64,000 nt of DNA, taken from Hyphomonadaceae bacterium. GTDB taxonomy: Bacteria; Pseudomonadota; Alphaproteobacteria; Caulobacterales; Aquidulcibacteraceae. Positions 28,737-36,609 of this stretch are shown piece by piece. The stretch spans positions 34,241 to 98,240 of the forward strand of contig JALHQO010000013.1 of the NCBI GenBank assembly GCA_022841905.1, read 5' to 3'. The notes beneath the pieces are model-generated. The model did no database searches. It saw only the letters and a list, made by a program, of their open reading frames with translations, and was not told the origin of the DNA. The position numbers and the translations under genes were made by a program. How positions within the stretch are numbered: the stretch's first letter is position 1; each line of letters starts with the position of its first letter.

Positions 28737-29810
28737 ATGGCCGACCTGTTCGAAAATCCGCTGGGCACCGACGGCTTCGAGTTCGTCGAATTCACCTCGC
28801 CCGAACCGGACAAGCTTGCCGCGTACTTCGAACAGATCGGCTTCACCGCCGTCGGCAAGCATCGTTCGAAGAATGTCGTCCGCTACAAGCAGAACGACAT
28901 CAACTTCATCCTCAACATGGAGCCGTCAGGCCAGCCTGCGGATTTCCGCTCTGCGCACGGCCCCTCCGCCAACGCGATGGCCTTTCGTGTGAAGGATGCG
29001 AAGCACGCGCTCGAAGAAGCGGTGAAGCGCGGCGCCAAGGCGGTGCAATCGCCTGTCGGCCCTGGCGAACTCAATATCCCAGCGATCGAAGGCATTGGCG
29101 GCGCTTATATCTATCTGGTCGATCGCTATGGCGCCGACACCATCTACGACGTCGATTTCGAACCGATCGCCGGCGCCGATGAGTCGAAAAACCAAATCGG
29201 CCTCACCTATCTCGATCACCTCACGCACAACGTCTTCCGCGGCAACATGGCCAAGTGGGCGGACTATTACGAGCGCATATTCAACTTCCGCGAAATCCGT
29301 TATTTCGACATCGAAGGCAAAGTCTCGGGCCTCTTCTCAAAAGCAATGACCAGCCCCGACGGCAAGATTCGCATCCCGCTCAACGAGAGCAAAGGCGATC
29401 CGGAGAAGGTCGATCAGATCGAAGAATATTTGCAGCGTTACAAAGGCGAGGGCATCCAGCATTTGGCGTTCGGCACGAACAATCTCTACGACGTCGTCGA
29501 TCGCCTGCGCGCGCGCGGTGTCGAGCTGCAAGACACGATCGAGACCTATTTCGATCTCATCGACAAACGTCTGCCGGGCCACGGCGAGCCGGTCGAAGAA
29601 CTCCGTAAACGCCGCATCCTGATCGACGGCGCGCCCAGCGAAGGCCAAGGTCTGCTGCTGCAAATCTTCGGCAAGGACGCCATCGGCCCGATCTTCTTCG
29701 AATTCATCCAGCGCAAGGGCAATGAAGGCTTCGGCGAAGGCAATTTCAAAGCGCTGTTCGAGTCGATCGAACTCGACCAGATCAAGCGCGGCGTGTTGAA
29801 GGCGGGATGA
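28737..29810 (+). CDS. hppD: 4-hydroxyphenylpyruvate dioxygenase
   Basis: A 357-residue Fe(II) enzyme that converts 4-hydroxyphenylpyruvate to homogentisate in tyrosine degradation. The iron ligands are His161 (YLDHLTHNV), His242 (IQHLAFGTN) and Glu322 (FFEFIQRKG), at the same positions as in Pseudomonas enzymes. C-terminal substrate-pocket residues around RRILIDGAPSEGQGLLLQIFG are intact. The start uses a GAGGA sequence upstream; the open frame extends into the MarR promoter region. It overlaps the next gene by 4 bases. Confidence 0.96.
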   Translation: MADLFENPLGTDGFEFVEFTSPEPDKLAAYFEQIGFTAVGKHRSKNVVRYKQNDINFILNMEPSGQPADFRSAHGPSANAMAFRVKDAKHALEEAVKRGAKAVQSPVGPGELNIPAIEGIGGAYIYLVDRYGADTIYDVDFEPIAGADESKNQIGLTYLDHLTHNVFRGNMAKWADYYERIFNFREIRYFDIEGKVSGLFSKAMTSPDGKIRIPLNESKGDPEKVDQIEEYLQRYKGEGIQHLAFGTNNLYDVVDRLRARGVELQDTIETYFDLIDKRLPGHGEPVEELRKRRILIDGAPSEGQGLLLQIFGKDAIGPIFFEFIQRKGNEGFGEGNFKALFESIELDQIKRGVLKAG

Positions 29811-30865
29811 TGCGCGCGCTCCTCGCGTTCGCGCTATTGGCGCTCGCCGCCTGCGCCACGGCGCCGGAGCCAGCTCCGCGCTGGTCCCTCGTCGTACACG
29901 GCGGCGCCGGTGTTATCGAACGCGCGAACCTCACGCCCGAACTTGAAGCGCAGTACCGCGCTGCGATGCAGCGGGCGCTAACGACAGGCGGCGCCATCCT
30001 CGAACGCGGCGGCTCGTCGCTTGATGCGGTCGAAGCCGTGATCCGCGAGATGGAAGACGATCCGCTGTTTAATGCGGGCCGCGGCGCCGTTTTCACGGCC
30101 GAAGGACGCAACGAACTTGACGCTTCGATCATGGATGGCCGCAACCGTGCCGCAGGCGCTGTCGCCGGTCTGACGCGCACGCGTCATCCGATCAGCGCCG
30201 CGCGCGCCGTGATGGAGCGCTCGCGCCATGTCATGCTGATCGGCGAGGGCGCCGAGGCGTTCGCGCGGAGCCAAAGGCTGGAAGAGGTCGATCCGGCCTA
30301 CTTCTTCACCGAGCGCCGCTGGCAGCAGCTGGAAGACAACTTGCGCGCCAACAGTCTGCCGATCCCGCAGCGCCCGGCCGGCGCGCCGCAAGCGCCGCGT
30401 GCTGAACTCGTTTATCCAGACGATCACCAGTTCGGCACCGTCGGCGTCGTAGCATTCGATAGCGCGGGCAACATCGCGGCCGGCACCTCAACCGGCGGCA
30501 CCACAGGCAAACGTTGGAGCCGCGTTGGCGATGCACCGATCATCGGCGCAGGCACATATGCGCAGAACGGCGTCTGCGGCGTGAGCGCGACCGGCACCGG
30601 TGAATTCTTCATCCGTGTTGGCGTCGCGCGCGATATCTGCGCGCGCATGCAGCTCAACGGCGAAAGCGCACAAGAAGCCGCCGATAGCGTCATCGCTGAA
30701 GTCGGCGCTATGTTGAATAATCAAGGCGCTGCCGGAGACGGCGGCGTCATCGTGCTCGATGGCCGGGGCGGCGTCGCCTGGGCGATGAACACGCCGGGCA
30801 TGTACCGCGCCGCCCAAATGGCGGGCGGAGACCCCATCGTGCAGATTTTCGCGGACGAACAATGA
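29807..30865 (+). CDS. Isoaspartyl peptidase/L-asparaginase-family lipoprotein
   Basis: A 352-residue N-terminal-nucleophile hydrolase (plant-type asparaginase, T2 family). The lipobox is LALAAC (Cys16). Autocleavage would occur before the nucleophile Thr211 in HQFGTVGVVAFD. Substrate-contact segments (HGGAGVI, NAGRGAVFT, MDGRNRAAGAV, GTGEFFIRVGVAR) are present. It would cleave beta-aspartyl peptides in the periplasm. It is translationally coupled to HPPD yet is not a known tyrosine pathway enzyme, so its place in the operon is unexplained. Confidence 0.88.
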   Translation: MMRALLAFALLALAACATAPEPAPRWSLVVHGGAGVIERANLTPELEAQYRAAMQRALTTGGAILERGGSSLDAVEAVIREMEDDPLFNAGRGAVFTAEGRNELDASIMDGRNRAAGAVAGLTRTRHPISAARAVMERSRHVMLIGEGAEAFARSQRLEEVDPAYFFTERRWQQLEDNLRANSLPIPQRPAGAPQAPRAELVYPDDHQFGTVGVVAFDSAGNIAAGTSTGGTTGKRWSRVGDAPIIGAGTYAQNGVCGVSATGTGEFFIRVGVARDICARMQLNGESAQEAADSVIAEVGAMLNNQGAAGDGGVIVLDGRGGVAWAMNTPGMYRAAQMAGGDPIVQIFADEQ

Positions 30866-30946
30866 GCAATCGTCACTCGCCCATGGCACTAAAGCGCGGC
30901 TCGCTCGTTGATCCTCTGGGACTCTCCGGTCCCCGGGGAACATCTC

Positions 30947-31135
30947 ATGTCAACGTTCGTGATCTACGCGATCGGCTATCTCATCCTTCTCGCCGGCTTG
31001 GTCTATGGCGCGGTTCTGCTCGGCGTCCAGACACAATGGATTATAGTCGGCGCGCTCGTAATGCTGGGCCTTGGCATTGCGCTGGGCGTCGGCAAGACGC
31101 GTACGAAAGACGTCCCCACCGATCATCAACCCTAA
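30947..31135 (+). CDS. Small two-helix membrane protein
   Basis: A 62-residue protein almost entirely made of two hydrophobic helices (VIYAIGYLILLAGLVYGAVLLG and QWIIVGALVMLGLGIALGVG) with a polar tail. The chosen ATG has a GGGGAA sequence 6 bases upstream; a longer version begins 13 codons earlier without support. It lies between the asparaginase-like and VOC genes in the tyrosine operon and is of unknown function. Confidence 0.6.
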   Translation: MSTFVIYAIGYLILLAGLVYGAVLLGVQTQWIIVGALVMLGLGIALGVGKTRTKDVPTDHQP

Positions 31136-31172
31136 GCGCAGCGCGTCCGGCGCGCGCGCAGGAGCGCGCATT

Positions 31173-31739
31173 ATGGCGATAACGTCAGGCATCCATCACG
31201 TCGCCTATCGCTGCAAAGACGCCAAGCAAACCGTCGAGTTTTATCGCGACGTGTTCGACATGGATTACACGACCGCGTTCGCCGAGGATCACGTCCCCTC
31301 GACGGGCGAGTACGATCCGTACATGCACGTCTTCCTCGACGCGGGAAACGGCAACGTGCTCGCCTTCTTCGAACTGCCGAACCAGAAAGACATGGGCCGC
31401 GACGAGAACACGCCAGCCTGGGTCCAGCACATCGCGTTCAAAGTTGAGAGCTTGGATGCCCTGATGGCCGCGAAAGCGCGCGCCGAGGCCAAGGGCCTCG
31501 ACGTGCTCGGCCCCACCGATCACGGCATCTTCAAATCGATCTACTTCTTCGACCCCAACGGCCACCGCCTAGAACTCACCGCCGACACGGGCACCGCCGA
31601 GGAGTATGCCGAACTCAAGCGCGTCGCCCCCGCTATGCTGGAAGAATGGAGCCGCACCAAGAAGGCGCCGCAACATGCGGCCTGGCTCCACGAGAAAGCG
31701 CGCGCCGCACACGCCACGAAGTCGCGGATCGGGGAATAA
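31173..31739 (+). CDS. Glyoxalase/VOC-family protein
   Basis: A 188-residue single vicinal-oxygen-chelate protein: GIHHVAYRCKDAKQTVEFYRDVFDMDY at the start (metal-binding His), VQHIAFKV with the second His, and FFDPNGHRLELTAD with the Glu ligand. That metal site suggests an active lyase, isomerase or dioxygenase of the family. The start is marked by an AGGAG Shine-Dalgarno sequence. Its position in the HPPD-MaiA-FAH operon suggests a role in aromatic ring-cleavage product handling, but the reaction cannot be read. Confidence 0.85.
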   Translation: MAITSGIHHVAYRCKDAKQTVEFYRDVFDMDYTTAFAEDHVPSTGEYDPYMHVFLDAGNGNVLAFFELPNQKDMGRDENTPAWVQHIAFKVESLDALMAAKARAEAKGLDVLGPTDHGIFKSIYFFDPNGHRLELTADTGTAEEYAELKRVAPAMLEEWSRTKKAPQHAAWLHEKARAAHATKSRIGE

Positions 31740-31779
31740 TCGGCATGACGTTGGCGCGCGTCCGCGCTAGAGAGGACGC

Positions 31780-32430
31780 ATGCTGAAGCTCTACGATTAT
31801 TGGCGTTCGTCTGCCGCCTATCGCGTCCGCATCGGGCTAAATCTCAAAAACGTCGATTACGAGTCCGTGCCGATCAACATCGCACCCGGCACGGACGAGC
31901 AGATGCGAGAGCCATATCGTTCGAAAAACCCGCAAATGCGTGTGCCGGCGTTGGAGACTGAGCAGGGCATCATCACCCAATCGCTCTCGATCCTGGTCTG
32001 GCTCGATCAAATCTACCCGAACCCACGCCTTATGCCCGCCGACCCGTGGCTCGGCGCGCAAGTGCGTTCATTCGCCACCACGATCGCGACCGACATTCAT
32101 CCGCTCAACAACACCAGCGTGCTGACGCGGCTCAAGTTGGAGTTCAGCGCAAGCGAAGATCATATCGGCGAATGGTATCGCCACTGGATCAAACTCGGCT
32201 TCAACGCGCTCGAACACCAGGTCGCCAATCATCCAGACACTGCATACATTTTCGGCGATGAGCCAACGCTGGCCGACGTGATGCTCGTGCCGCAAATGGC
32301 CAATGCGCGTCGGTACAAGACGGATGTTTCGCCATTCCCACGCCTCGTTGCCTGGGACGAAACCGCGCGCAAACATCCCGCTTTCATCAAAGCCGCGCCG
32401 GAAAACCAGAAGGACGCGCCCAAGCCATGA
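31780..32430 (+). CDS. maiA: Maleylacetoacetate isomerase (zeta-class GST)
   Basis: A 216-residue zeta-class glutathione transferase. The catalytic motif is YDYWRSSAAYRVRIGLNLK (residues 4-22), where the SS pair and Arg bind glutathione and substrate. The thioredoxin-like N-terminal domain is followed by the helical C-terminal domain (PTLADVMLVPQMANARRY). It isomerises maleylacetoacetate to fumarylacetoacetate. Its stop overlaps the fumarylacetoacetase-family gene by 4 bases. Confidence 0.92.
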   Translation: MLKLYDYWRSSAAYRVRIGLNLKNVDYESVPINIAPGTDEQMREPYRSKNPQMRVPALETEQGIITQSLSILVWLDQIYPNPRLMPADPWLGAQVRSFATTIATDIHPLNNTSVLTRLKLEFSASEDHIGEWYRHWIKLGFNALEHQVANHPDTAYIFGDEPTLADVMLVPQMANARRYKTDVSPFPRLVAWDETARKHPAFIKAAPENQKDAPKP

Positions 32431-33434
32431 AACTCGCATCGCTCCGCCACGGCCGTGACGGCCGCCTCGTCGTCGTGTCCCATGATCTAGCCTGGTACGC
32501 GGTCGCTGGCCCCGAAGTGCCGACATTGCAGGCCGCGCTCGATGATTGGACGCACGCCGAGCCGCGCCTCAAGGCGCTGAGCGAAGGCGTCAACGCCGGC
32601 ACGATCCTGCGCGAGCGCTTCCACGAACGCGAAGCCGCTTCGCCGCTGCCGCGCGCCTATCAATGGGCCGATGGCTCGGCTTACGTGAACCACGTCGCAC
32701 TCGTGCGCCAAGCGCGCGGCGCTAAAATGCCGGAGACGTTTTGGACCGACCCGCTCATGTATCAAGGCGGCAGCGATGTTTTTCTCGGGCCGCGCGACGC
32801 CATTCCGCTGAAAGACGAATCCTGGGGCTGCGACTTTGAAGCGGAAGTCGCCGTCATCGTCGACGATTGCGAAGCCGGCATCAGCGCTGACGAAGCGAAG
32901 AAGCGCATTCGTCTCGTAATGCTGGTGAACGATGTCAGCCTGCGCAATCTCATTCCGGCAGAATTGGAGAAGGGCTTTGGCTTCTTCCAGTCGAAGCCAT
33001 CATCCGCCTTCTCACCCGTTGCGGTCACGCCTGACGCGCTCGGTGACGCGTGGCGGGACGGCAAACTGCATTTGCCGATGCACGTCACGCTGAACGGAAA
33101 GGCCTTCGGTGCAGCGAACGCCGGCGAAGACATGACTTTCGATTTCGGCCAACTCATCGTCCACGCCGCTAAGACCCGCGATCTCGCTGCCGGCACGATC
33201 ATTGGCTCAGGCACAGTCTCCAATCGCGGCGAAGACGGCGGACCTGGCAAACCGGTCAGCGAGGGCGGCCGCGGCTATTCCTGCATTGCCGAACAACGCA
33301 TGATCGAGACGATCCAGTCGGGCAAGCCGAGCACCGCATTCCTCAAGCATGGCGACACCGTGGAAATCGAAATGCGCGACGCGAAGAATCACTCGATCTT
33401 CGGCAGGATCGAACAGGAAGTGGTCAAAGCCTAG
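32427..33434 (+). CDS. Fumarylacetoacetate hydrolase-family protein
   Basis: A 335-residue FAH-fold protein of the prokaryotic fumarylacetoacetase type. Metal and substrate segments are visible: WGCDFEAEVAVIVDDCEAG, LVMLVNDVSLRNLIPAELEKGFGFFQSKP and the C-terminal ERMIETIQSGKPSTAFLKHGDTVEIEMRD. It would split fumarylacetoacetate into fumarate and acetoacetate, the last step after MaiA. Homogentisate 1,2-dioxygenase, needed between HPPD and MaiA, is not found in this window and must be elsewhere if the pathway is complete. Confidence 0.9.
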   Translation: MKLASLRHGRDGRLVVVSHDLAWYAVAGPEVPTLQAALDDWTHAEPRLKALSEGVNAGTILRERFHEREAASPLPRAYQWADGSAYVNHVALVRQARGAKMPETFWTDPLMYQGGSDVFLGPRDAIPLKDESWGCDFEAEVAVIVDDCEAGISADEAKKRIRLVMLVNDVSLRNLIPAELEKGFGFFQSKPSSAFSPVAVTPDALGDAWRDGKLHLPMHVTLNGKAFGAANAGEDMTFDFGQLIVHAAKTRDLAAGTIIGSGTVSNRGEDGGPGKPVSEGGRGYSCIAEQRMIETIQSGKPSTAFLKHGDTVEIEMRDAKNHSIFGRIEQEVVKA

Positions 33435-34144
33435 AACGGGATGCGCGCGCCATCCCACGCGAAGGCATTGCCGCTATCCGCCGGTGTTAGGCCATCGATG
33501 ACCGAGAGCAGCCGCTCGGCGCTATATGCCGGCGTGAACAGCTTTTCCACCGCAACGCCACGCTGGAATGGCTTGGATAGATCCGTGTCGACCGTGCCTG
33601 GATGCAGCGCCACGCAAATCGCTTGCTTACGCTGGCGCGCCAGCTCGATCGCGCAGGTGCGGACGATCTGATGCAGGGCGGCTTTAGAAGCGCGATACGA
33701 AGCCCAGCCGCCGAGGCGGTTGTCCTCGATCGATCCTACGCGCGCCGAGAGCGCAGCAAACACCGCCTTACGGTCACGCGCCAACAGCGGCAGCATGTGC
33801 TTGGCGATCAGGGCCGGTCCTGTCGCGTTGACGGCGAACGCATGCACGAAGCTGTCGGCGCTGAAGTCGCGCCAAGTCTTTTCCGGCTGCATGCTGCCTT
33901 CGTGCAGTACTCCGGTCGTTACCAACACGAGATCGAGCGGGCCGCCCCCGCTCATACAGGCCGCGGCGTCGGCGATCGTCTCTTCGCGCGTGATATCAAA
34001 CTGAAATGGCGTAATCTTAGGTCGCTCGGCGATCACGGATGAGCGAGAGCCGGCATAGATTGCGCCGACGCCCTCGTTCTCCGCCAGAAGGTCGAGCAGG
34101 GCGGCGCCGACGCCGCCGGTCGCGCCAAAGAGTGCGACGCGCAT
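33431..34144 (-). CDS. SDR-family oxidoreductase
   Basis: A 237-residue short-chain dehydrogenase with an N-terminal Rossmann fold (ALFGATGGVGAALLDLLAE) and the catalytic Tyr-x3-Lys in WASYRASKAALHQIV. It is closest in appearance to C-factor/CsgA-like members. Substrate is unknown. An in-frame GTG at 34174 overlaps the photolyase stop and is an alternative, but homology begins at the ATG used here. Its 3' end overlaps the convergent FAH-family gene by 4 bases. Confidence 0.85.
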   Translation of the reverse strand: MRVALFGATGGVGAALLDLLAENEGVGAIYAGSRSSVIAERPKITPFQFDITREETIADAAACMSGGGPLDLVLVTTGVLHEGSMQPEKTWRDFSADSFVHAFAVNATGPALIAKHMLPLLARDRKAVFAALSARVGSIEDNRLGGWASYRASKAALHQIVRTCAIELARQRKQAICVALHPGTVDTDLSKPFQRGVAVEKLFTPAYSAERLLSVIDGLTPADSGNAFAWDGARIPF

Positions 34145-34170
34145 TGGCGCGCTAAAACTCGTGAGCGCGC

Positions 34171-35697
34171 TCACTTCGGGCCGTTCAGAAAGATGCGCGC
34201 ATCGCGTGCGATCTCGTTGCGGCGTTCATCGCTCATGCGGTCTAGCGTGCGGTACATCGGCGCGATGCGCGGATTGCCGCCCAGTATCGGCCGATTGCGC
34301 GCCAGAAAGTCCCAGTAAAGATAGTTGAACGGGCATGCTTTGGGGCCGCTCTTAAGCTTCACGTCGAAGGCGCAACCTTTGCAATAGTCCGACATACGAT
34401 CGATATAGGCGCCGCTCGCCGCGTAAGGCTTCGAGGCAAGCAGGCCGCCATCCGCGAATTGGCTCATGCCGATCGTGTTGGGCGCTTCGACCCATTCGTA
34501 AGCATCCGCGTAAACCGCCAGATACCATTCATGCACCTGAACAGGATCAACGCCCGCGAGCATGGCAAAATTGCCGGTGACCATGAGCCGCTGGATGTGG
34601 TGCGCGTATGCTTCGACTTTGGTTTGGCCGAGAGCGGCAGCCATGCACGCCATGTCGGTTTCGGCTGACCAATAGAACCATGGCAGATCGCGCGTTGCGC
34701 CCAGCGCGTTGCGGCGCGTGTAGTCCGGGCCTTCGCGCCAATAGATACCGCGCACATATTCGCGCCAACCCAAAATCTGGCGGATGAAGCCCTCGACTGC
34801 GTTGAGCGGCGCCTTGCCGTTTCGGTATTCCGCCTCGGCGCGGCGGCAAACATCGCGGGCATCCAGCAGGCCGATGTTAAGATACATCGAGATGACTGAA
34901 TGATAGAGGAACGGCTCGCCGCTCAGCATCGCGTCTTGGTAGTCACCAAAGCGGGGCAGGGCTTCGTGCAGAAAGTGCGTTAGCGCCAGGTCAGCCTGTT
35001 CATGTGTCACGCCAAACCAGAACGGTTCGAGATCGCCAAAATGATCGCCGAACCGTTCGGCCACGAGGTTCAGCACCGCCTCGGTTTCCGCATTCGGCGC
35101 AAAACGCGGCGGCGAGGGCATGAGAAGATCATTATCGGCGGGCTTTCGGTTTTCGGCGTCGAAATTCCAGCGTCCGCCGGCGGGCGCCTCGCTGTCCATC
35201 AGGATGCCGGTCTCCGTGCGCATCAGTCGGTAGAAATATTCCATGCGCAACTGCTTGCGCCCTTGCGCCCAGGTGCGGAATGCGGCGTGCGAACAGATGA
35301 AGCGCGTGTCCTCACGCACCTCGACCGGCAAGCCGAGTGCCGCCTCCCAGCCTTCCATCTCTCGCGCGAGCCGGTGTTCTCCAGCTTCGGTGACCACCAC
35401 CTCCGCGGGCTGCAACGCCGCGATCGCTCTTTGCAACTCGCCGCGGAGCGAGCCGCTATTGTCAGTGTCGTCCAACGCCACATAACGCACGGTGACGCCG
35501 TCGGCGCGCAGCCGCCTCGCGAACGCGCGCATGGCTGCCAACACAAAGGCAATCTTCTTTTTGTGATGGCGCACATAAGTCGCCTCGGTTGAAACCTCGG
35601 CGAGCAGGACGACATCGCGGGCTTTATCGAGATCGCGCAGCGCTGCGATGCGCGGCGTCAGTTGGTCTCCTAGAACAAGGCGTAAAGCATGCACCAC
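34171..35697 (-). CDS. Iron-sulfur photolyase/cryptochrome (PhrB/CryB class)
   Basis: A 508-residue prokaryotic photolyase-related protein. The four cysteines that bind [4Fe-4S] in Agrobacterium PhrB are conserved at nearly identical positions: Cys351 (DMACMAA), Cys439 and Cys442 (YCKGCAFD) and Cys455 (GPKACPFN). The N-terminal antenna-binding half (LVLGDQL start) and C-terminal FAD-binding half are full length. Members of this class repair (6-4) photoproducts or act as photoreceptors. The start is a GTG, as no ATG fits. The divergent DUF2256 gene begins 61 bases away and such genes often lie near photolyases. Confidence 0.92.
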   Translation of the reverse strand: MVHALRLVLGDQLTPRIAALRDLDKARDVVLLAEVSTEATYVRHHKKKIAFVLAAMRAFARRLRADGVTVRYVALDDTDNSGSLRGELQRAIAALQPAEVVVTEAGEHRLAREMEGWEAALGLPVEVREDTRFICSHAAFRTWAQGRKQLRMEYFYRLMRTETGILMDSEAPAGGRWNFDAENRKPADNDLLMPSPPRFAPNAETEAVLNLVAERFGDHFGDLEPFWFGVTHEQADLALTHFLHEALPRFGDYQDAMLSGEPFLYHSVISMYLNIGLLDARDVCRRAEAEYRNGKAPLNAVEGFIRQILGWREYVRGIYWREGPDYTRRNALGATRDLPWFYWSAETDMACMAAALGQTKVEAYAHHIQRLMVTGNFAMLAGVDPVQVHEWYLAVYADAYEWVEAPNTIGMSQFADGGLLASKPYAASGAYIDRMSDYCKGCAFDVKLKSGPKACPFNYLYWDFLARNRPILGGNPRIAPMYRTLDRMSDERRNEIARDARIFLNGPK

Positions 35698-35758
35698 GCG
35701 CCAAGTACGCGCGCTCGGTTCGCTTGGATTGGAGTTCGATCGAGTTTATCGTCAATCC

Positions 35759-35917
35759 ATGGTCAAGAACGCCAACGGTAAGCGGCTCGAGAAGTCCAAC
35801 CTGCCGCAGAAGATTTGCGCGTCGTGCCGCCGGCCTTTCAGCTGGCGCAAGAAATGGGCGCGTGACTGGGCACATGTGAAGTACTGCTCTGATCGGTGCC
35901 GCGACCGAGCCTCATGA
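35759..35917 (+). CDS. DUF2256 zinc-ribbon-like protein
   Basis: A 52-residue protein matching DUF2256. It has four cysteines (20, 23, 43, 47) in CASC and CSDRC arrangement, with a conserved RPFSWRKKWARDWAHVKYC core that suggests a small metal-binding ribbon. Function is unknown. The open frame extends upstream, but the family starts at this MVKNANGKRL methionine. It is divergent from the photolyase and its 3' end overlaps the RNase D gene by 6 bases. Confidence 0.85.
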   Translation: MVKNANGKRLEKSNLPQKICASCRRPFSWRKKWARDWAHVKYCSDRCRDRAS

Positions 35918-36565
35918 GTGCGCGAAGATGTCAGTCTCTTCCCAGCCGGCGAGATCGAGCGCAGCTCGGCTCGGCAGGAAGTCGAAGCACGCTTGCGCAA
36001 TCTCAACGCGGCCTTCGCGCGCTAGCATGATGTCGAGCTTGTCTTTCAACTGGTGCAAGTAGAGCACATCCGATGCCGCGTAGGCCAGCTGCGCATCGCT
36101 CAGTTCAGCCGCGCCCCAATCGCTCGATTGCTGCTCCTTGGAAATATCACGTCCGAGCACTTCCTTGGTGAGATCCTTCAGACCGTGGCGATCAGTGTAG
36201 GTCCGCACCAGCTTGGACGCGACCTTGGTGCAGTAGACCGGCGCCGTGACGACCGAGAGATCGCGCATGAACATCGCCAGATCGAAGCGTGCGAAGTGGA
36301 AGAGCTTCAGAACGCTTTGGTCCGAGAGCACGCGCTTCAAATTTGGCGCGTCATAGCTAGAGCGATCGAGCTGCACGAGGTGGATCTCGGACTTGCCGTC
36401 GGAGAGCTGCACCAGGCAGAGCGGATCGCGCACCAGCGAGAGCCCCATCGTCTCGCTATCGACCGCAACATGCCCGTCGAACCTCACGTCGTCGGGAAGA
36501 TCGCCGCTATGCAAATGGACGACCATGTTGCGCCCATCGGCGGTGAGGGAGAGTTTGCGTGTCAT
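35912..36565 (-). CDS. Ribonuclease D-like 3'-5' exonuclease
   Basis: A 217-residue DEDDy exonuclease: motif I VDSETMGL, motif II FHFARFDLAMF and motif III LAYAASDVLYL (Tyr and Asp). It lacks the C-terminal HRDC domain of Escherichia coli RNase D, as is common for short alphaproteobacterial members. It would trim structured RNA 3' ends. The start could also be a later ATG (residue 14 here). The stop overlaps the DUF2256 gene, and the TonB-receptor gene lies 44 bases upstream. Confidence 0.88.
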   Translation of the reverse strand: MTRKLSLTADGRNMVVHLHSGDLPDDVRFDGHVAVDSETMGLSLVRDPLCLVQLSDGKSEIHLVQLDRSSYDAPNLKRVLSDQSVLKLFHFARFDLAMFMRDLSVVTAPVYCTKVASKLVRTYTDRHGLKDLTKEVLGRDISKEQQSSDWGAAELSDAQLAYAASDVLYLHQLKDKLDIMLAREGRVEIAQACFDFLPSRAALDLAGWEETDIFAHS

Positions 36566-36609
36566 GGGGCGCGGGCTTAGTCCAATTCGTGCGGGCAGGC
36601 CAGAGGCGC

